IMG/VR virus record: IMGVR_UViG_3300050821_008163
Coordinates: 1-44,431 of that record
DNA length: 44,431 bases
Direction: 5' to 3' (one strand)
Origin: a virus
Shown here: positions 7,470 to 14,228 of the stretch, piece after piece
Position numbering within the stretch: the stretch's first letter is position 1
Layout of the letters: each line of letters starts with the position of its first letter
The notes under the pieces: generated by a model
The model's input: the letters and a program-made list of their open reading frames with translations, nothing else
The model's database searches: none
Told to the model about the DNA's origin: nothing
Made by a program: the position numbers and the translations under genes

Positions 7470-7886
7470 TCATCTTGGGTACCCCAGATCTCTTGCTATT
7501 TCAGTTGCCTCTTGGCTGTTGCCCCCGCGTTCGTCTGATGCTGCCATGAGCCTGAGCTGATCTCGTGCTTGCTGTGCTACGTTAGTGTGTACGCCTGGTA
7601 GCTCGTAGTTCTTTGGCGAAGAGGCTCCCGTACCCTTCGGCGGTACTGTTCCGTCTGGATTGACCTGAATTGCAAACCTGTAACGAGAGCCAGGAGCAAT
7701 TGTCGACATTCCGACTATCGTCGGCGGCAAGTAATCCGGACATCTATCGTTCCTGCACTCGTACAGCTCGACCATCGTCCCCTGTGGCATATGTGCTGAC
7801 TTAGGGGCCGGGCGCCTGTTCAGGAGGATTCCTGGCTCTTGACAAGCCGGGCAACGCTTAGCCTCTTCTAGGGTTGTGTCTGTCAT
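7470..7886 (-). CDS. Zinc-ribbon protein, 138 aa
   Basis: ATG behind CAGGA. Residues 12-49 carry CPACQ and CRNDRCP, a four-Cys ribbon. The rest is polar, with a helical C-terminus (NVAQQARDQLRLMAAS). The start overlaps the stop of the upstream winged-helix gene. It probably binds nucleic acid or protein; no family is named. Confidence 0.7.
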   Translation of the reverse strand: MTDTTLEEAKRCPACQEPGILLNRRPAPKSAHMPQGTMVELYECRNDRCPDYLPPTIVGMSTIAPGSRYRFAIQVNPDGTVPPKGTGASSPKNYELPGVHTNVAQQARDQLRLMAASDERGGNSQEATEIARDLGYPR

Positions 7887-8299
7887 TACGATCCTGTGTC
7901 CTTCAGCTCTTCTAGTTCCTGGATTCGCTTGGTCAGGTCTTCAACCTGGCCTTCAACCACGCTCAGTCGAGTGGTGCCTCTCTTGGATTCACACTCCTCG
8001 AAGGTACCGTATTCAGGCTCTTCGAGCAGCTCCCATCGTGATGGTGCACTGCCTCCGCCTCGGCTGAGCTGTCTCACACAGCCCATCAACTGGAGGCGGC
8101 GCATCACCGCAGTATACATAGGCGTGGCCAGACCGAGCCTCTGAAACAGCTTGGTCAGAAATCCCTCGTATACTGGTACTTGCCTCTTGTCACCTCCCTC
8201 TGAGAGCTCGACGTAGGTCGCCTCTCGCCGCATCTGCTCAAACACTGTTATGCAGTGTATGAACAGCTTGGGAGGAGCACTTCCGTATTCGGTAGTCAC
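7886..8299 (-). CDS. Winged-helix DNA-binding protein with coiled-coil tail
   Basis: About 137 residues from a GTG six bases after AGGAGG. Residues roughly 45-95 (GFLTKLFQRLGLATPMYTAV, then RRLQLMGCVRQLSRGG) form a helix-turn-helix plus wing like that of MarR/replication-initiator winged helices. The C-terminal 25 residues (VVEGQVEDLTKRIQELEELK) form a coiled coil, so it probably dimerises. A phage transcription regulator is the most likely role. Confidence 0.75.
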   Translation of the reverse strand: MTTEYGSAPPKLFIHCITVFEQMRREATYVELSEGGDKRQVPVYEGFLTKLFQRLGLATPMYTAVMRRLQLMGCVRQLSRGGGSAPSRWELLEEPEYGTFEECESKRGTTRLSVVEGQVEDLTKRIQELEELKDTGS

Positions 8300-8308
8300 A
8301 TTCACCTC

Positions 8309-8533
8309 CTAGACTTCCAACATGTCGAGCCTGGCCCTGACTCGCTTGAGTGTCTTGTATAGCTTGTCCATGTCGCCTGTTAGCTCTAGTAGTTGTTCCA
8401 AGCTGGTCAACGAGGGATCGCCTGCCATTATGTTTCGCTGTCCTTCAGCTTGATCTTCCCACTGTTCTAGGGTGGTATCGAGGACAAATCGGATTACTTC
8501 CTCTTCGAGGTCGCTGAGGACTAGGGTTGCCAT
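8309..8533 (-). CDS. Hypothetical helical protein, 74 aa
   Basis: Starts ATGGCAACC behind AAGGAGTG. Longer in-frame versions have no ribosome site and run into the structured RNA region. The product is acidic and all-helical (DLEEEVIRFVLDTTLEQWEDQAEGQ...LLELTGDMDKLYKTLKRVRA). It is the first protein gene downstream of the non-coding RNA region. No family is recognised. Confidence 0.75.
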   Translation of the reverse strand: MATLVLSDLEEEVIRFVLDTTLEQWEDQAEGQRNIMAGDPSLTSLEQLLELTGDMDKLYKTLKRVRARLDMLEV

Positions 8534-8580
8534 TGTATTACACTCCTTTGTCAAAAAATGAAACTGGTACGACATGGACT

Positions 8581-9245
8581 CCTGGCAGGGAGCCATGCCG
8601 CCCAGCCGCAGGCTGCCACCCACCGGTTTTTCAAGCCGGCCACTGGGTGCCCGACCAGGGCCGGTACTCACTGCTGCGGTGGCTGACAGTTTTCCCTAGG
8701 GGCGTTAAGGCGTGCGCTCCTACGCCGAGTACCCTGGTCGGGCACGCTTAAGTCCTGCTCAAATGTCAACGGTGGGACTTGGGCTAGCACGCCGTTGCCA
8801 CGCTTGCTTGCTCCCGGGAGCTCCACCTGAGCAGGACGCTTGACCGTCAGGCTAGTAGGCGGGACCAATAGCCCTCTGCTGTGAAACCTCTTTGGCTCCG
8901 TAAACACCCTAGGTCGGAAGGATGCTGAGCTACCTACTCTAACACACCTGGGGATGAGCTCAGCGGCCACGGCTTCGACAGCGCGACCTGAAGTGAGCCG
9001 GACCCAGGAGTTGCCCTCGCGCGCAAGGACTAGCGTTAGCGGCTACTCGTAGCCTGACGGTATCTTAACGCCGGGTTCCCATAATGCTTGACAGGGACTT
9101 CGCGAAGGTCACTACTCCCCCACTTCGGTGTCAGTGTAACACCCCGGCCGTTTACGAGGACGCCTGCGTACTTTGACCTTCCGTTAGCCGAACCAACGAC
9201 TGGCGGGTAATAACGGCCTTATCAGCAGGCGCCCAAGCCTCTATT
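8581..9245 (-). ncRNA. Large structured non-coding RNA (novel candidate)
   Basis: About 665 bases without a credible gene but packed with long complementary segments, read on the minus strand. Helices seen: 9225-9234 with 9158-9167 (10 pairs, one G-U) enclosing 9211-9216 with 9181-9186; 9143-9152 with 9067-9075; 9050-9061 with 8843-8854 (12 perfect pairs); 8828-8837 with 8752-8761 (10), extended by 8823-8827 with 8771-8775; 8742-8751 with 8705-8715; 8732-8745 with 8647-8660 (14 perfect, partly a pseudoknot with the previous one); 8617-8626 with 8636-8639/8644-8649; 8603-8615 hairpin. A tRNA-like element lies just upstream. Size, phage location and tRNA neighbour resemble GOLLD/ROOL-type giant RNAs, but the sequence was not compared with them. 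Ends are approximate. Confidence 0.72.
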
Positions 9246-9265
9246 TAGTTGTCAAATGTACTACG

Positions 9266-9342
9266 TGGCGTGCCTGGAGTCGAACCAGGATGCGCAGGAG
9301 TGTGGGCAACTGCGCCGGCTTTGCCATTAAGCTACACGCCCC
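9266..9342 (-). tRNA. tRNA-like element, probably degenerate or atypical
   Basis: Read on the minus strand it has a tRNA-like acceptor (GGCGTG with CACGCC), a D-arm GCTT-AATGGCA-AAGC, and a perfect T-arm CCTGG-TTCGACT-CCAGG. The anticodon arm is abnormal: the only 5-pair stem is GCGCA with TGCGC, leaving a 14-base loop and a 2-base variable region. The first acceptor pair is mismatched and no CCA is encoded. No anticodon can be assigned with safety. It may be a decayed tRNA, or a tRNA-shaped domain of the large RNA that follows. Confidence 0.55.
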
Positions 9343-9346
9343 ATTC

Positions 9347-9453
9347 GCTATGAGAGTGTTCACTCCACGCGTCAGGAGGACTGCGCCATCCGAGGTTCTC
9401 CCTAAAAGGCGCCGCTTGCACTACGACGCCTTCGGCTTGTATTCTCTCACAGC
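9347..9453 (-). ncRNA. Structured segment 5' of the tRNA-like element
   Basis: On the minus strand the ends pair over 10 bases (9444-9453 with 9347-9356, one G-U). Inside is a second hairpin (9427-9432 with 9406-9411). It lies between the stop of the 9469-9984 gene and the tRNA-like element. It may be the 5' domain of one RNA of about 870 bases running to 8581, or a spacer that is cut out during tRNA processing. Confidence 0.5.
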
Positions 9454-9468
9454 AAACTCAGGAGGTCG

Positions 9469-9984
9469 TTACTCGGCCTCGTCTACGTTTTCGTACTCAG
9501 CTGAGTCAGCGGCCATGTCGCCATTGCCCTCTTCCTCAGCCTCAACGGGCTCACTGCCTGCAGCGGCCTTCTCAGCAGCCTGCTTGGCCTTCTCGGCCTT
9601 TTCAGCCAGCTTGGCCTGGGTCCGCTCGCCCTTGCGACCCCACCAGTCCACGACCTCAGAAATCTTGACACCAGGTCGCGTACGCGTGATGCCGTGCTCG
9701 TCGACCTTGGGCGCAGCGTGCTCGTTGCCCTCAGCGTCGTAGTGCTTGACGGGGAAGGGGTCGGTCTTGCCCGGGTTCTTTACAAACCCGTACATCTGCT
9801 GCGGCTTGAAGTCCTGAGGCGCGTGCCCCTTCTGCTTCAGGTGGTTCAGTGCCGTAATAGGTGACACGATCCCCTCAGGCAGCGGTGGCCGCTGTACGCC
9901 TGGGGTGGTTGGCTGCGCCTTCTCTTCAGTCGTTTCGGTCTGCGCCTCAGTGTGCTCGGCCTCGTGGTGCTCGTGCTCCGCCAT
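9469..9984 (-). CDS. Putative DNA-binding protein, P-Q-x-M-Y family, acidic tail
   Basis: 171 residues, ATG behind GGAAAGGAA, about 75 bases below a promoter at 10062. The N-terminus is acidic and disordered. A core follows, SPITALNHLKQKGHAPQDFKPQQMYGFVKNPG, that matches in layout two other proteins here (35045-35488, 36874-37200): a start helix, then P-Q-x-(M/W)-Y/L and a basic turn, then a WWGR segment. The tail is Lys/Ala/Glu-rich. I infer a helix-turn-helix core, with three paralogs in one phage each under its own promoter. Function not known. Confidence 0.72.
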   Translation of the reverse strand: MAEHEHHEAEHTEAQTETTEEKAQPTTPGVQRPPLPEGIVSPITALNHLKQKGHAPQDFKPQQMYGFVKNPGKTDPFPVKHYDAEGNEHAAPKVDEHGITRTRPGVKISEVVDWWGRKGERTQAKLAEKAEKAKQAAEKAAAGSEPVEAEEEGNGDMAADSAEYENVDEAE

Positions 9985-10061
9985 TGGGTTCCTTTCCTGC
10001 TACGTCCGTGTCAGGATTTACCTGCGGACGAGAGGTTGCCCTCTTGCAATCTCTCAATCTA

Positions 10062-10091
10062 ATTATAGCGAGGCTCCCATTGGACCTTCAA
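10062..10091 (-). promoter_or_regulatory. Leftward promoter P1
   Basis: -10 TATAAT (10062-10067), 18-base spacer, -35 TTGAAG (10086-10091). It precedes the 9469-9984 gene and the tRNA-like/structured RNA region. It shares its exact geometry with the other promoters listed here. Confidence 0.65.
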
Positions 10092-10129
10092 GGGAATTTT
10101 GTCAGGTTCCTTTGGATTCTTTTGTAGGC

Positions 10130-10378
10130 CTAAGGGACACTTGGGGGCGGAGAGTCTGGAATTCCTGCATGCTGGAATTCTGCGCGCACGAAGTCTGCTT
10201 GTACGTACTCGCCATAGAAGCACCTGCCCTCCTTGCAGGTGTAACAGTACATCCTGATAGCTAGGTCCTGGCCGACAATGGCTGGCGACCACCTTACGTC
10301 GTGTTCGAAGTCTTCTGGCGCCGTGCCTTGGGCGTACATTCTGCCTGGTCGGTCGGGTATAAAGTCACGTCCCGACAT
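10130..10378 (-). CDS. Hypothetical protein with Cys cluster, 82 aa
   Basis: ATG start within a 14-base overlap with the upstream gene. It contains MYCYTCKEGRCF, a Cys set that may bind metal, and ends in a Pro-rich tail. No family is recognised. It is the last gene of its operon before promoter P1. Confidence 0.68.
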   Translation of the reverse strand: MSGRDFIPDRPGRMYAQGTAPEDFEHDVRWSPAIVGQDLAIRMYCYTCKEGRCFYGEYVQADFVRAEFQHAGIPDSPPPSVP

Positions 10379-10685
10379 CCGCTTCTGCCTGTCGCTCGTC
10401 GTACATGCTGTTCAACTCTACAAGAGCATGGAACAGATCTTCTCCGTGCGCGGTTATTGTCCTACCTGGCTGCCAGGGCCCTGCTTCGAATATGGCTAGG
10501 CCTACTGACTCTCCAGGGTCGACTGCGACTAGAGGCGTTGCCATGAACGTGATTGTGGCAGTGTAGATGCCTAGCTGCCTGTACACGTTAATCTGGTATA
10601 CGTCTGGCTTCTCCATGAGCGAGACTAGCACTCTGTACGCTACCGCCTCGCCTGCTAGAGTTGCCGCAGTGGTGAATTCTGCCAT
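10365..10685 (-). CDS. Hypothetical protein, 106 aa
   Basis: Begins MAEFTTAATLAGEAVAYRVL. The ATG overlaps the upstream stop (TGATG); a GTG one codon earlier is possible. Alternating hydrophobic strands (VYRQLGIYTATITFMATPLV) suggest a beta-rich fold. No known family. Confidence 0.7.
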   Translation of the reverse strand: MAEFTTAATLAGEAVAYRVLVSLMEKPDVYQINVYRQLGIYTATITFMATPLVAVDPGESVGLAIFEAGPWQPGRTITAHGEDLFHALVELNSMYDERQAEADVGT

Positions 10686-11245
10686 CACATGTCCGGCTTG
10701 AGTATGCTGCTAATGTCGCTGTAGTTCGAGGGCCTGAGCGGCTCTAGGCCGACTTCCTTGCGTGCGCTGTTCTTGGCAGCGTGAATCACCGTGCCAGTTC
10801 GTTTGGCCTCTTGAGCTGCACGGTACTTGTTGTAGGCCTCTCGCGTAGCCTTCGACGTGTAGGAGGCTGTTCCGTGCTTGCGGTGCCACTCTGCCATGGA
10901 GAGTATGCCATTGCCGTTACTGCGTGGCTTCCTATCCGGACCGCGTGTGCGCCTGACTGGCGTAGCTGTAGCTAGGGTTGCCTTCTTGGTCGTTCTCGAC
11001 TTGTACGCTCGTGGCGGCGTAGTCTTGGCGACGACGCTCTTAGCCGTTTCGGCTGGCTTGTCCATTCGCTCAGCGAGATCGTGGATGATCTCTGTCGTAG
11101 CCATTGGCGAGATCTGCGACGTAGTAATGTAGTAGTTGAGGCCCTTGGGCTTGTAGACGACGATGACATCGGAGCCGAACTCTTCCTGGATTGCTTTCCA
11201 GGAGTTGACTTTGTCCTCGATGTGCGTTGGGTTCAGGTTTGGCAC
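10685..11245 (-). CDS. Basic protein, 186 aa, possible DNA-binding
   Basis: GTG behind AGGAGG. The N-terminal 50 residues resemble a small ordered domain (KVNSWKAIQEEFGSDVIVVY). The rest is strongly basic and low in order (SRTTKKATLATATPVRRTRGPDRKPRS), similar to histone-like or Lsr2-linked tails. It is immediately followed upstream by the Lsr2-like gene, so a role in DNA compaction is tempting but unproven. Confidence 0.68.
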   Translation of the reverse strand: MPNLNPTHIEDKVNSWKAIQEEFGSDVIVVYKPKGLNYYITTSQISPMATTEIIHDLAERMDKPAETAKSVVAKTTPPRAYKSRTTKKATLATATPVRRTRGPDRKPRSNGNGILSMAEWHRKHGTASYTSKATREAYNKYRAAQEAKRTGTVIHAAKNSARKEVGLEPLRPSNYSDISSILKPDM

Positions 11246-11253
11246 GTTTCCTC

Positions 11254-11589
11254 CTAGTGTGTTTTCTCGTACTCTCTTACGGCTTTGGTTGGAATTCTGC
11301 CGACATCGCCGACATCCATTCCGCTCTCCTTAGCCCAGGCCCGAATATCACGACTGTGTCGTCGTTCGGCTGTCCTTCGAATTCGCGGCTCAGGCCTTGA
11401 ACTATCCAGCTTGACTACTCTAGCGTAGTCGGTGAACTTTCCTACAACGCTGGCGAAGCTCTGGGCATGTTTCGTACATGCATCAAACTCATAGTCTTGC
11501 CCGTTTAGGGTGAAGCTGTGAGTCTCGACGTAGTCGGCATGCCTTCCTGGTAGGTCACAGGCGAGCTCTACCGTGCGTCTGGTTGCCAA
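11254..11589 (-). CDS. Lsr2-like nucleoid-associated protein
   Basis: 111 residues from a TTG directly behind GAGGAGGAAC. Residues 24-60 (HSFTLNGQDYEFDACTKHAQ...) match the beta-hairpin/helix dimerisation domain of Lsr2. Residues 80-111 (RDIRAWAKESGMDVGDVGRI, then PTKAVREYEKTH) match the C-terminal DNA-binding domain. Lsr2 is the H-NS-like silencer of actinobacteria and reads the AT-rich minor groove with an RGR loop. Here the loop is VGR, so the first arginine is lost. A phage copy may silence host genes, protect phage DNA or poison host Lsr2. Confidence 0.85.
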   Translation of the reverse strand: MATRRTVELACDLPGRHADYVETHSFTLNGQDYEFDACTKHAQSFASVVGKFTDYARVVKLDSSRPEPRIRRTAERRHSRDIRAWAKESGMDVGDVGRIPTKAVREYEKTH

Positions 11590-11603
11590 TGTTCCTCCTC
11601 TCG

Positions 11604-11843
11604 TTACTTGTAGTTGGGATTGCATTCCTTGAAGCGACAGAAGATTGGGTCCACGCTTTGCGAGTCAGGAACTGGTACCTGTAGAACAGGAAGACCCCAT
11701 GTCATGGTGTCGATGTCAATGCCACAGGCTGTCCTTCTCCCATTTCGAGGGTCGAGCCTGTGCCAGCGGCCTGAGCGACCGCCAGACCTGATGTACATCT
11801 CCTTGCCTGGCTTTGCCTTAGTCTTCCCCTTGAATAGAGGCAT
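11604..11843 (-). CDS. W-H...CG...C zinc-type protein, 79 aa
   Basis: Starts at an ATG behind GGAAAGGAAGG. It shares with four other genes in this window the pattern W-H-(K/R)-(I/L), then T-x-C-G, then a last Cys: here RWHRLDPRNGRRTACG and IFCRFKEC. Such Cys sets suit a small zinc ribbon. Longer open frames upstream have no ribosome site and cross two other genes. Function unknown. Confidence 0.72.
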   Translation of the reverse strand: MPLFKGKTKAKPGKEMYIRSGGRSGRWHRLDPRNGRRTACGIDIDTMTWGLPVLQVPVPDSQSVDPIFCRFKECNPNYK

Positions 11844-11866
11844 TAATCTCACCTTCCTTTCCGAGC

Positions 11867-11969
11867 CTGGCTGGAGCCGCGTCACCACTAGGCTGACCTG
11901 ACTACGGACTACGCTTGTCAGGTGTCGGCCGACTTCTATGCCATGGGTGCGTTGAGGACATCCAGCCAG
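11867..11969 (-). other. Intergenic stem before ribosome site
   Basis: 11867-11874 pairs with 11962-11969 (8 perfect pairs). It encloses about 87 bases with an inner CCTGAC/GTCAGG stem. It sits directly upstream of the GGAAAGGAAGG site of the 11604-11843 gene. It fills most of the gap between two genes. Confidence 0.5.
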
Positions 11970-11983
11970 ACGCGCAGAGGAGG

Positions 11984-12193
11984 TTAGTGCCCGATGCAGT
12001 TCGCGCAGAACCTCTCGTCCTCTTTCAGAACCGGTCTGTTCCTCTTTGGTAGGGACCAGTGTTCTCCTGGCTTCTTGCCGCACTCGGTAATCATGACTGG
12101 GTCGGTCTGACGTAGCTTGTGCCACACGTGCTGGACTTTGGAGGGTTGCCTTCCTGGCTGTGGTGGCTTTGGCTTGCTCATAATGTACGTCAT
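11984..12193 (-). CDS. W-H...CG...CxxC zinc-type protein, 69 aa
   Basis: Second member of the family: HVWHKLRQTDPVMITECG followed by RFCANCIGH. ATG behind GAGGGAG. Basic, Pro-rich N-terminus. Small soluble zinc-binding protein by motif; role unknown. Confidence 0.72.
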   Translation of the reverse strand: MTYIMSKPKPPQPGRQPSKVQHVWHKLRQTDPVMITECGKKPGEHWSLPKRNRPVLKEDERFCANCIGH

Positions 12194-12195
12194 GA

Positions 12196-12405
12196 CTACT
12201 CCCTCTCTGCGATTGGTTCGTAGCGAGATTCTCCATCGTCCCAGAACTGGTCGTAAATTGTCCCGTACGGGTCTTCCAGAACGTAGTAGTACTCCGGTCT
12301 AGCCTCCATGAACTCTTTGCAGTGCGCTTCTGAGCCTCGCGCGTACTCCTTGGTGTCGTCCTCGTCAATAACTCGCCATTCGTCAGGTCCTAGCGGTTCT
12401 AGCAT
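12196..12405 (-). CDS. Acidic hypothetical protein, 69 aa
   Basis: ATG overlaps the upstream stop (TAATG). Very acidic and aromatic (EYYYVLEDPYGTIYDQFWDDG). It could be a DNA mimic by charge alone, but the pattern is too general to say more. Confidence 0.68.
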   Translation of the reverse strand: MLEPLGPDEWRVIDEDDTKEYARGSEAHCKEFMEARPEYYYVLEDPYGTIYDQFWDDGESRYEPIAERE

Positions 12406-12737
12406 TAGTACATCCCAAAGGGTCGTATGTCGAGAGCTAGGACACCGCTTCTCTTCAGAACAACTGTCGCCCGTAGCTCGTCTGTTACTAGTGGTGGAGT
12501 ACTGGCGGGGTAGTGCGTGGACTTGATAGCCTTGTCGCCGTAGGCGTCCTTCGTACGCTCCCAGCCAAGTTTGCCTAGCGCGTCTAGGATCTTCTTGGGG
12601 TTCGTGTCGGCTACGTCGTCGCTCCAGACGCCCTTCTCACCATACAGGTCTTCCATGCAGCCTGCTAGGAAGTTGAGCAGCTCAGCGTTGAGCCAAACGT
12701 TGACACCCTTCATTGGCTTGTTGTTAGCGTCGTGCAC
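12405..12737 (-). CDS. Hypothetical protein, 110 aa
   Basis: GTG start overlapping the upstream TAG (TAGTG). Helical N-terminal half (WLNAELLNFLAGCMEDLYGE), then a likely helix (NPKKILDALGKLGWERT) and a beta C-terminus. No known family. It is directly downstream of the double winged-helix gene. Confidence 0.7.
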   Translation of the reverse strand: MHDANNKPMKGVNVWLNAELLNFLAGCMEDLYGEKGVWSDDVADTNPKKILDALGKLGWERTKDAYGDKAIKSTHYPASTPPLVTDELRATVVLKRSGVLALDIRPFGMY

Positions 12738-13483
12738 TACAGTTCCTCCAGTGTGTAGAGTCTGCCATCAGGTGCTTGTACAACGATCTTGCCGTCCTTG
12801 GTCTCGCTGATTTCCTTGTACAGGCGCTTCTCTACGCGTGCCTGTACAGATGCTACGCGAGACGCGACGTCTGCAGGCGTCACAGGCTTCTTGGTGTCTT
12901 CTACAGCGTTGTCCACAGTGGCTGCTTGCATGCCAGACAGGTCATCTATGATTACTTGCGGACCACTGGCTGGCACTGCGAACTCGGAGCGTCCTGGTAG
13001 CTGTCGTACTCTGTACGTACCCTTGAAGTTGGTAGTCTCGAGTACCGCTAGTTCAACTAGTTTGAGGAAGACGTTCGATACTGAGCCTGGTCGAGCGTCG
13101 AGTTCCTCTGCTACAAGGTTGGCAGTAATAACTTCACCTGGCCCATACTTTTCGCGCAGGTGTACCACGACTTCGCTCATCAAGTGCGAGCGTGTTGTTG
13201 CCTTTGGCGGGTTGCGTACAAACTTCTTTAGCTCTTCCAATTCACGCGGGTAGTGCTCGGGCGTCTTGTACTCATACACGCCACCCTTAACGCGTCGGAG
13301 GCCACTGTCTTGTATTTGCGACAGGGCTAGCAAAGCTGCAGACATGTTCGACGCCGGACACTCGAGCTTCTCTGCTAGCTCTTGGTAGTTAACCTGTACG
13401 CGCGTACCGTTTGAGCACGTAGAGCGCAAGTACGCGTCGGCTTCGATAACCAACCGTCCGTACTTTGTACTGGGCTTCGTCAA
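12737..13483 (-). CDS. Protein with two winged-helix domains
   Basis: 248 residues from a TTG seven bases after GGAGGAGG, first gene below promoter P2. Two similar domains are visible. One is at about 10-70 (NYQELAEKLECPASNMSAAL, wing VKGGVYEYKT). The other is at about 98-160 (ITANLVAEELDARPGSVSNV, wing NFKGTYRVRQ). The C-terminal 40 residues carry a helix and a small beta motif (KIVVQAPDGRLYTL). It probably binds DNA as a regulator or origin-binding protein; the first place in a long operon fits a regulator. Confidence 0.75.
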   Translation of the reverse strand: MTKPSTKYGRLVIEADAYLRSTCSNGTRVQVNYQELAEKLECPASNMSAALLALSQIQDSGLRRVKGGVYEYKTPEHYPRELEELKKFVRNPPKATTRSHLMSEVVVHLREKYGPGEVITANLVAEELDARPGSVSNVFLKLVELAVLETTNFKGTYRVRQLPGRSEFAVPASGPQVIIDDLSGMQAATVDNAVEDTKKPVTPADVASRVASVQARVEKRLYKEISETKDGKIVVQAPDGRLYTLEEL

Positions 13484-13531
13484 TTTGGCCTCCTCCGAAC
13501 AGGTTTGGAGTAATAATTTTGGCTATGATCA

Positions 13532-13561
13532 ATTATATCATAGGCCTCTATGGTAACACAA
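13532..13561 (-). promoter_or_regulatory. Leftward promoter P2
   Basis: -10 TATAAT (13532-13537), 18-base spacer, -35 TTGTGT (13556-13561). T-rich tracts on the plus strand just beyond (13577-13600) could act as an UP element. It drives the double winged-helix gene and those below it. Confidence 0.7.
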
Positions 13562-13608
13562 GAGGTTTATAGGGGACATTTTTTGGGTAATTTTTTGACT
13601 TGGGATGA

Positions 13609-13869
13609 CTAGCGAGGCAGGTTGGCTTGCTCGCACTCATAGCAGATACGTTCCGCCACAGCGCTTGTGTTCTTGAGAGACGTTGGAGAGCTCTTCCTGA
13701 ACTTAGTCCAGGCTCTAGGACCGCGAGTGGTAATTTGTAGGCCGCACAACGTTCGAGGATACGTCGGAGCGTACTTGTCCTGTACATGCCAGGTACGCAC
13801 TGTCGGACCGAAATTGAGCAGTATGGGTCGTCCTGGATCCTGCACCCAGATTGCGTCTACTAGTTCCAT
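13609..13869 (-). CDS. W-H...CG...CxxC zinc-type protein, 86 aa
   Basis: Third family member: RTWHVQDKYAPTYPRTLCG and later ICYECEQANLPR. ATG in a TAATG overlap behind AGGA. The N-terminal 25 residues form an extra strand-rich part not present in the others. Metal binding is inferred from the Cys pattern. Confidence 0.72.
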   Translation of the reverse strand: MELVDAIWVQDPGRPILLNFGPTVRTWHVQDKYAPTYPRTLCGLQITTRGPRAWTKFRKSSPTSLKNTSAVAERICYECEQANLPR

Positions 13870-14117
13870 TACTGTCCTGCCTTTCCGCCTTCTTCTGTCC
13901 AGTACAGAATACCGTCTATAGGAATTCGGTAGTACCTACCCGAACCGCGTGGAGGGTCTAGCCACATACAAGTAGCTCCCCCATCGTCGTCGACCCATCC
14001 CTCTTGTGACTCCACGACTAGTGTCTCACCGTTCTTGAAGTGAACTGTAACGACCATATCCTCCTGTAAGGTTTCCTCGAAGTAGGGGGTCTGACTTTGG
14101 TTGTCTCTTCCGAACAT
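13869..14117 (-). CDS. Hypothetical beta-rich protein, 82 aa
   Basis: ATG behind AGGAGAAGTC. Strand pattern MVVTVHFKNGETLVVESQEGW and YYRIPIDGILYW suggest a small beta barrel. Acidic patch VDDDGG in a loop. No family is recognised. The 110-base gap upstream holds two copies of CTACACGCG (14144-14152, 14207-14215). Confidence 0.7.
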   Translation of the reverse strand: MFGRDNQSQTPYFEETLQEDMVVTVHFKNGETLVVESQEGWVDDDGGATCMWLDPPRGSGRYYRIPIDGILYWTEEGGKAGQ

Positions 14118-14140
14118 GACTTCTCCTGTTAGAGTTAGTT

Positions 14141-14215
14141 AGACTACACGCGATTTCGCTGTATATAAAGCCATTCAGCGCAGAGCGTTTGTTATTTAGA
14201 CTAAAGCTACACGCG
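14141..14215. repeat. Pair of short direct repeats in an intergenic gap
   Basis: AGACTACACGCG at 14141-14152 and AGACTAAAGCTACACGCG at 14198-14215 lie in the same orientation in the gap between the GNAT gene and the next gene. The shared part is CTACACGCG. They may be an operator pair or chance. Confidence 0.35.
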
Positions 14216-14228
14216 TCTAAGCGCTAGT

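Noticed and set aside
8668-8970. Open frame of 100 codons on the minus strand
   Set aside because: No ribosome site, odd composition, and it lies inside the segments that form the long RNA helices; codon pattern does not look like the neighbours.
8581-9453. Group I or II intron, tmRNA or RNase P RNA as explanation for the structured region
   Set aside because: I could not find the conserved core strings of these RNAs, and no split gene or exon pair flanks the region.
11604-12368. Open frame of 254 codons on the minus strand
   Set aside because: It runs across two well-placed genes with good ribosome sites; only its last 79 codons, with their own start, are accepted.
14161-14170. TATATA box as a further leftward promoter
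   Set aside because: No matching upstream hexamer at the 18-base spacing shared by the other promoters.
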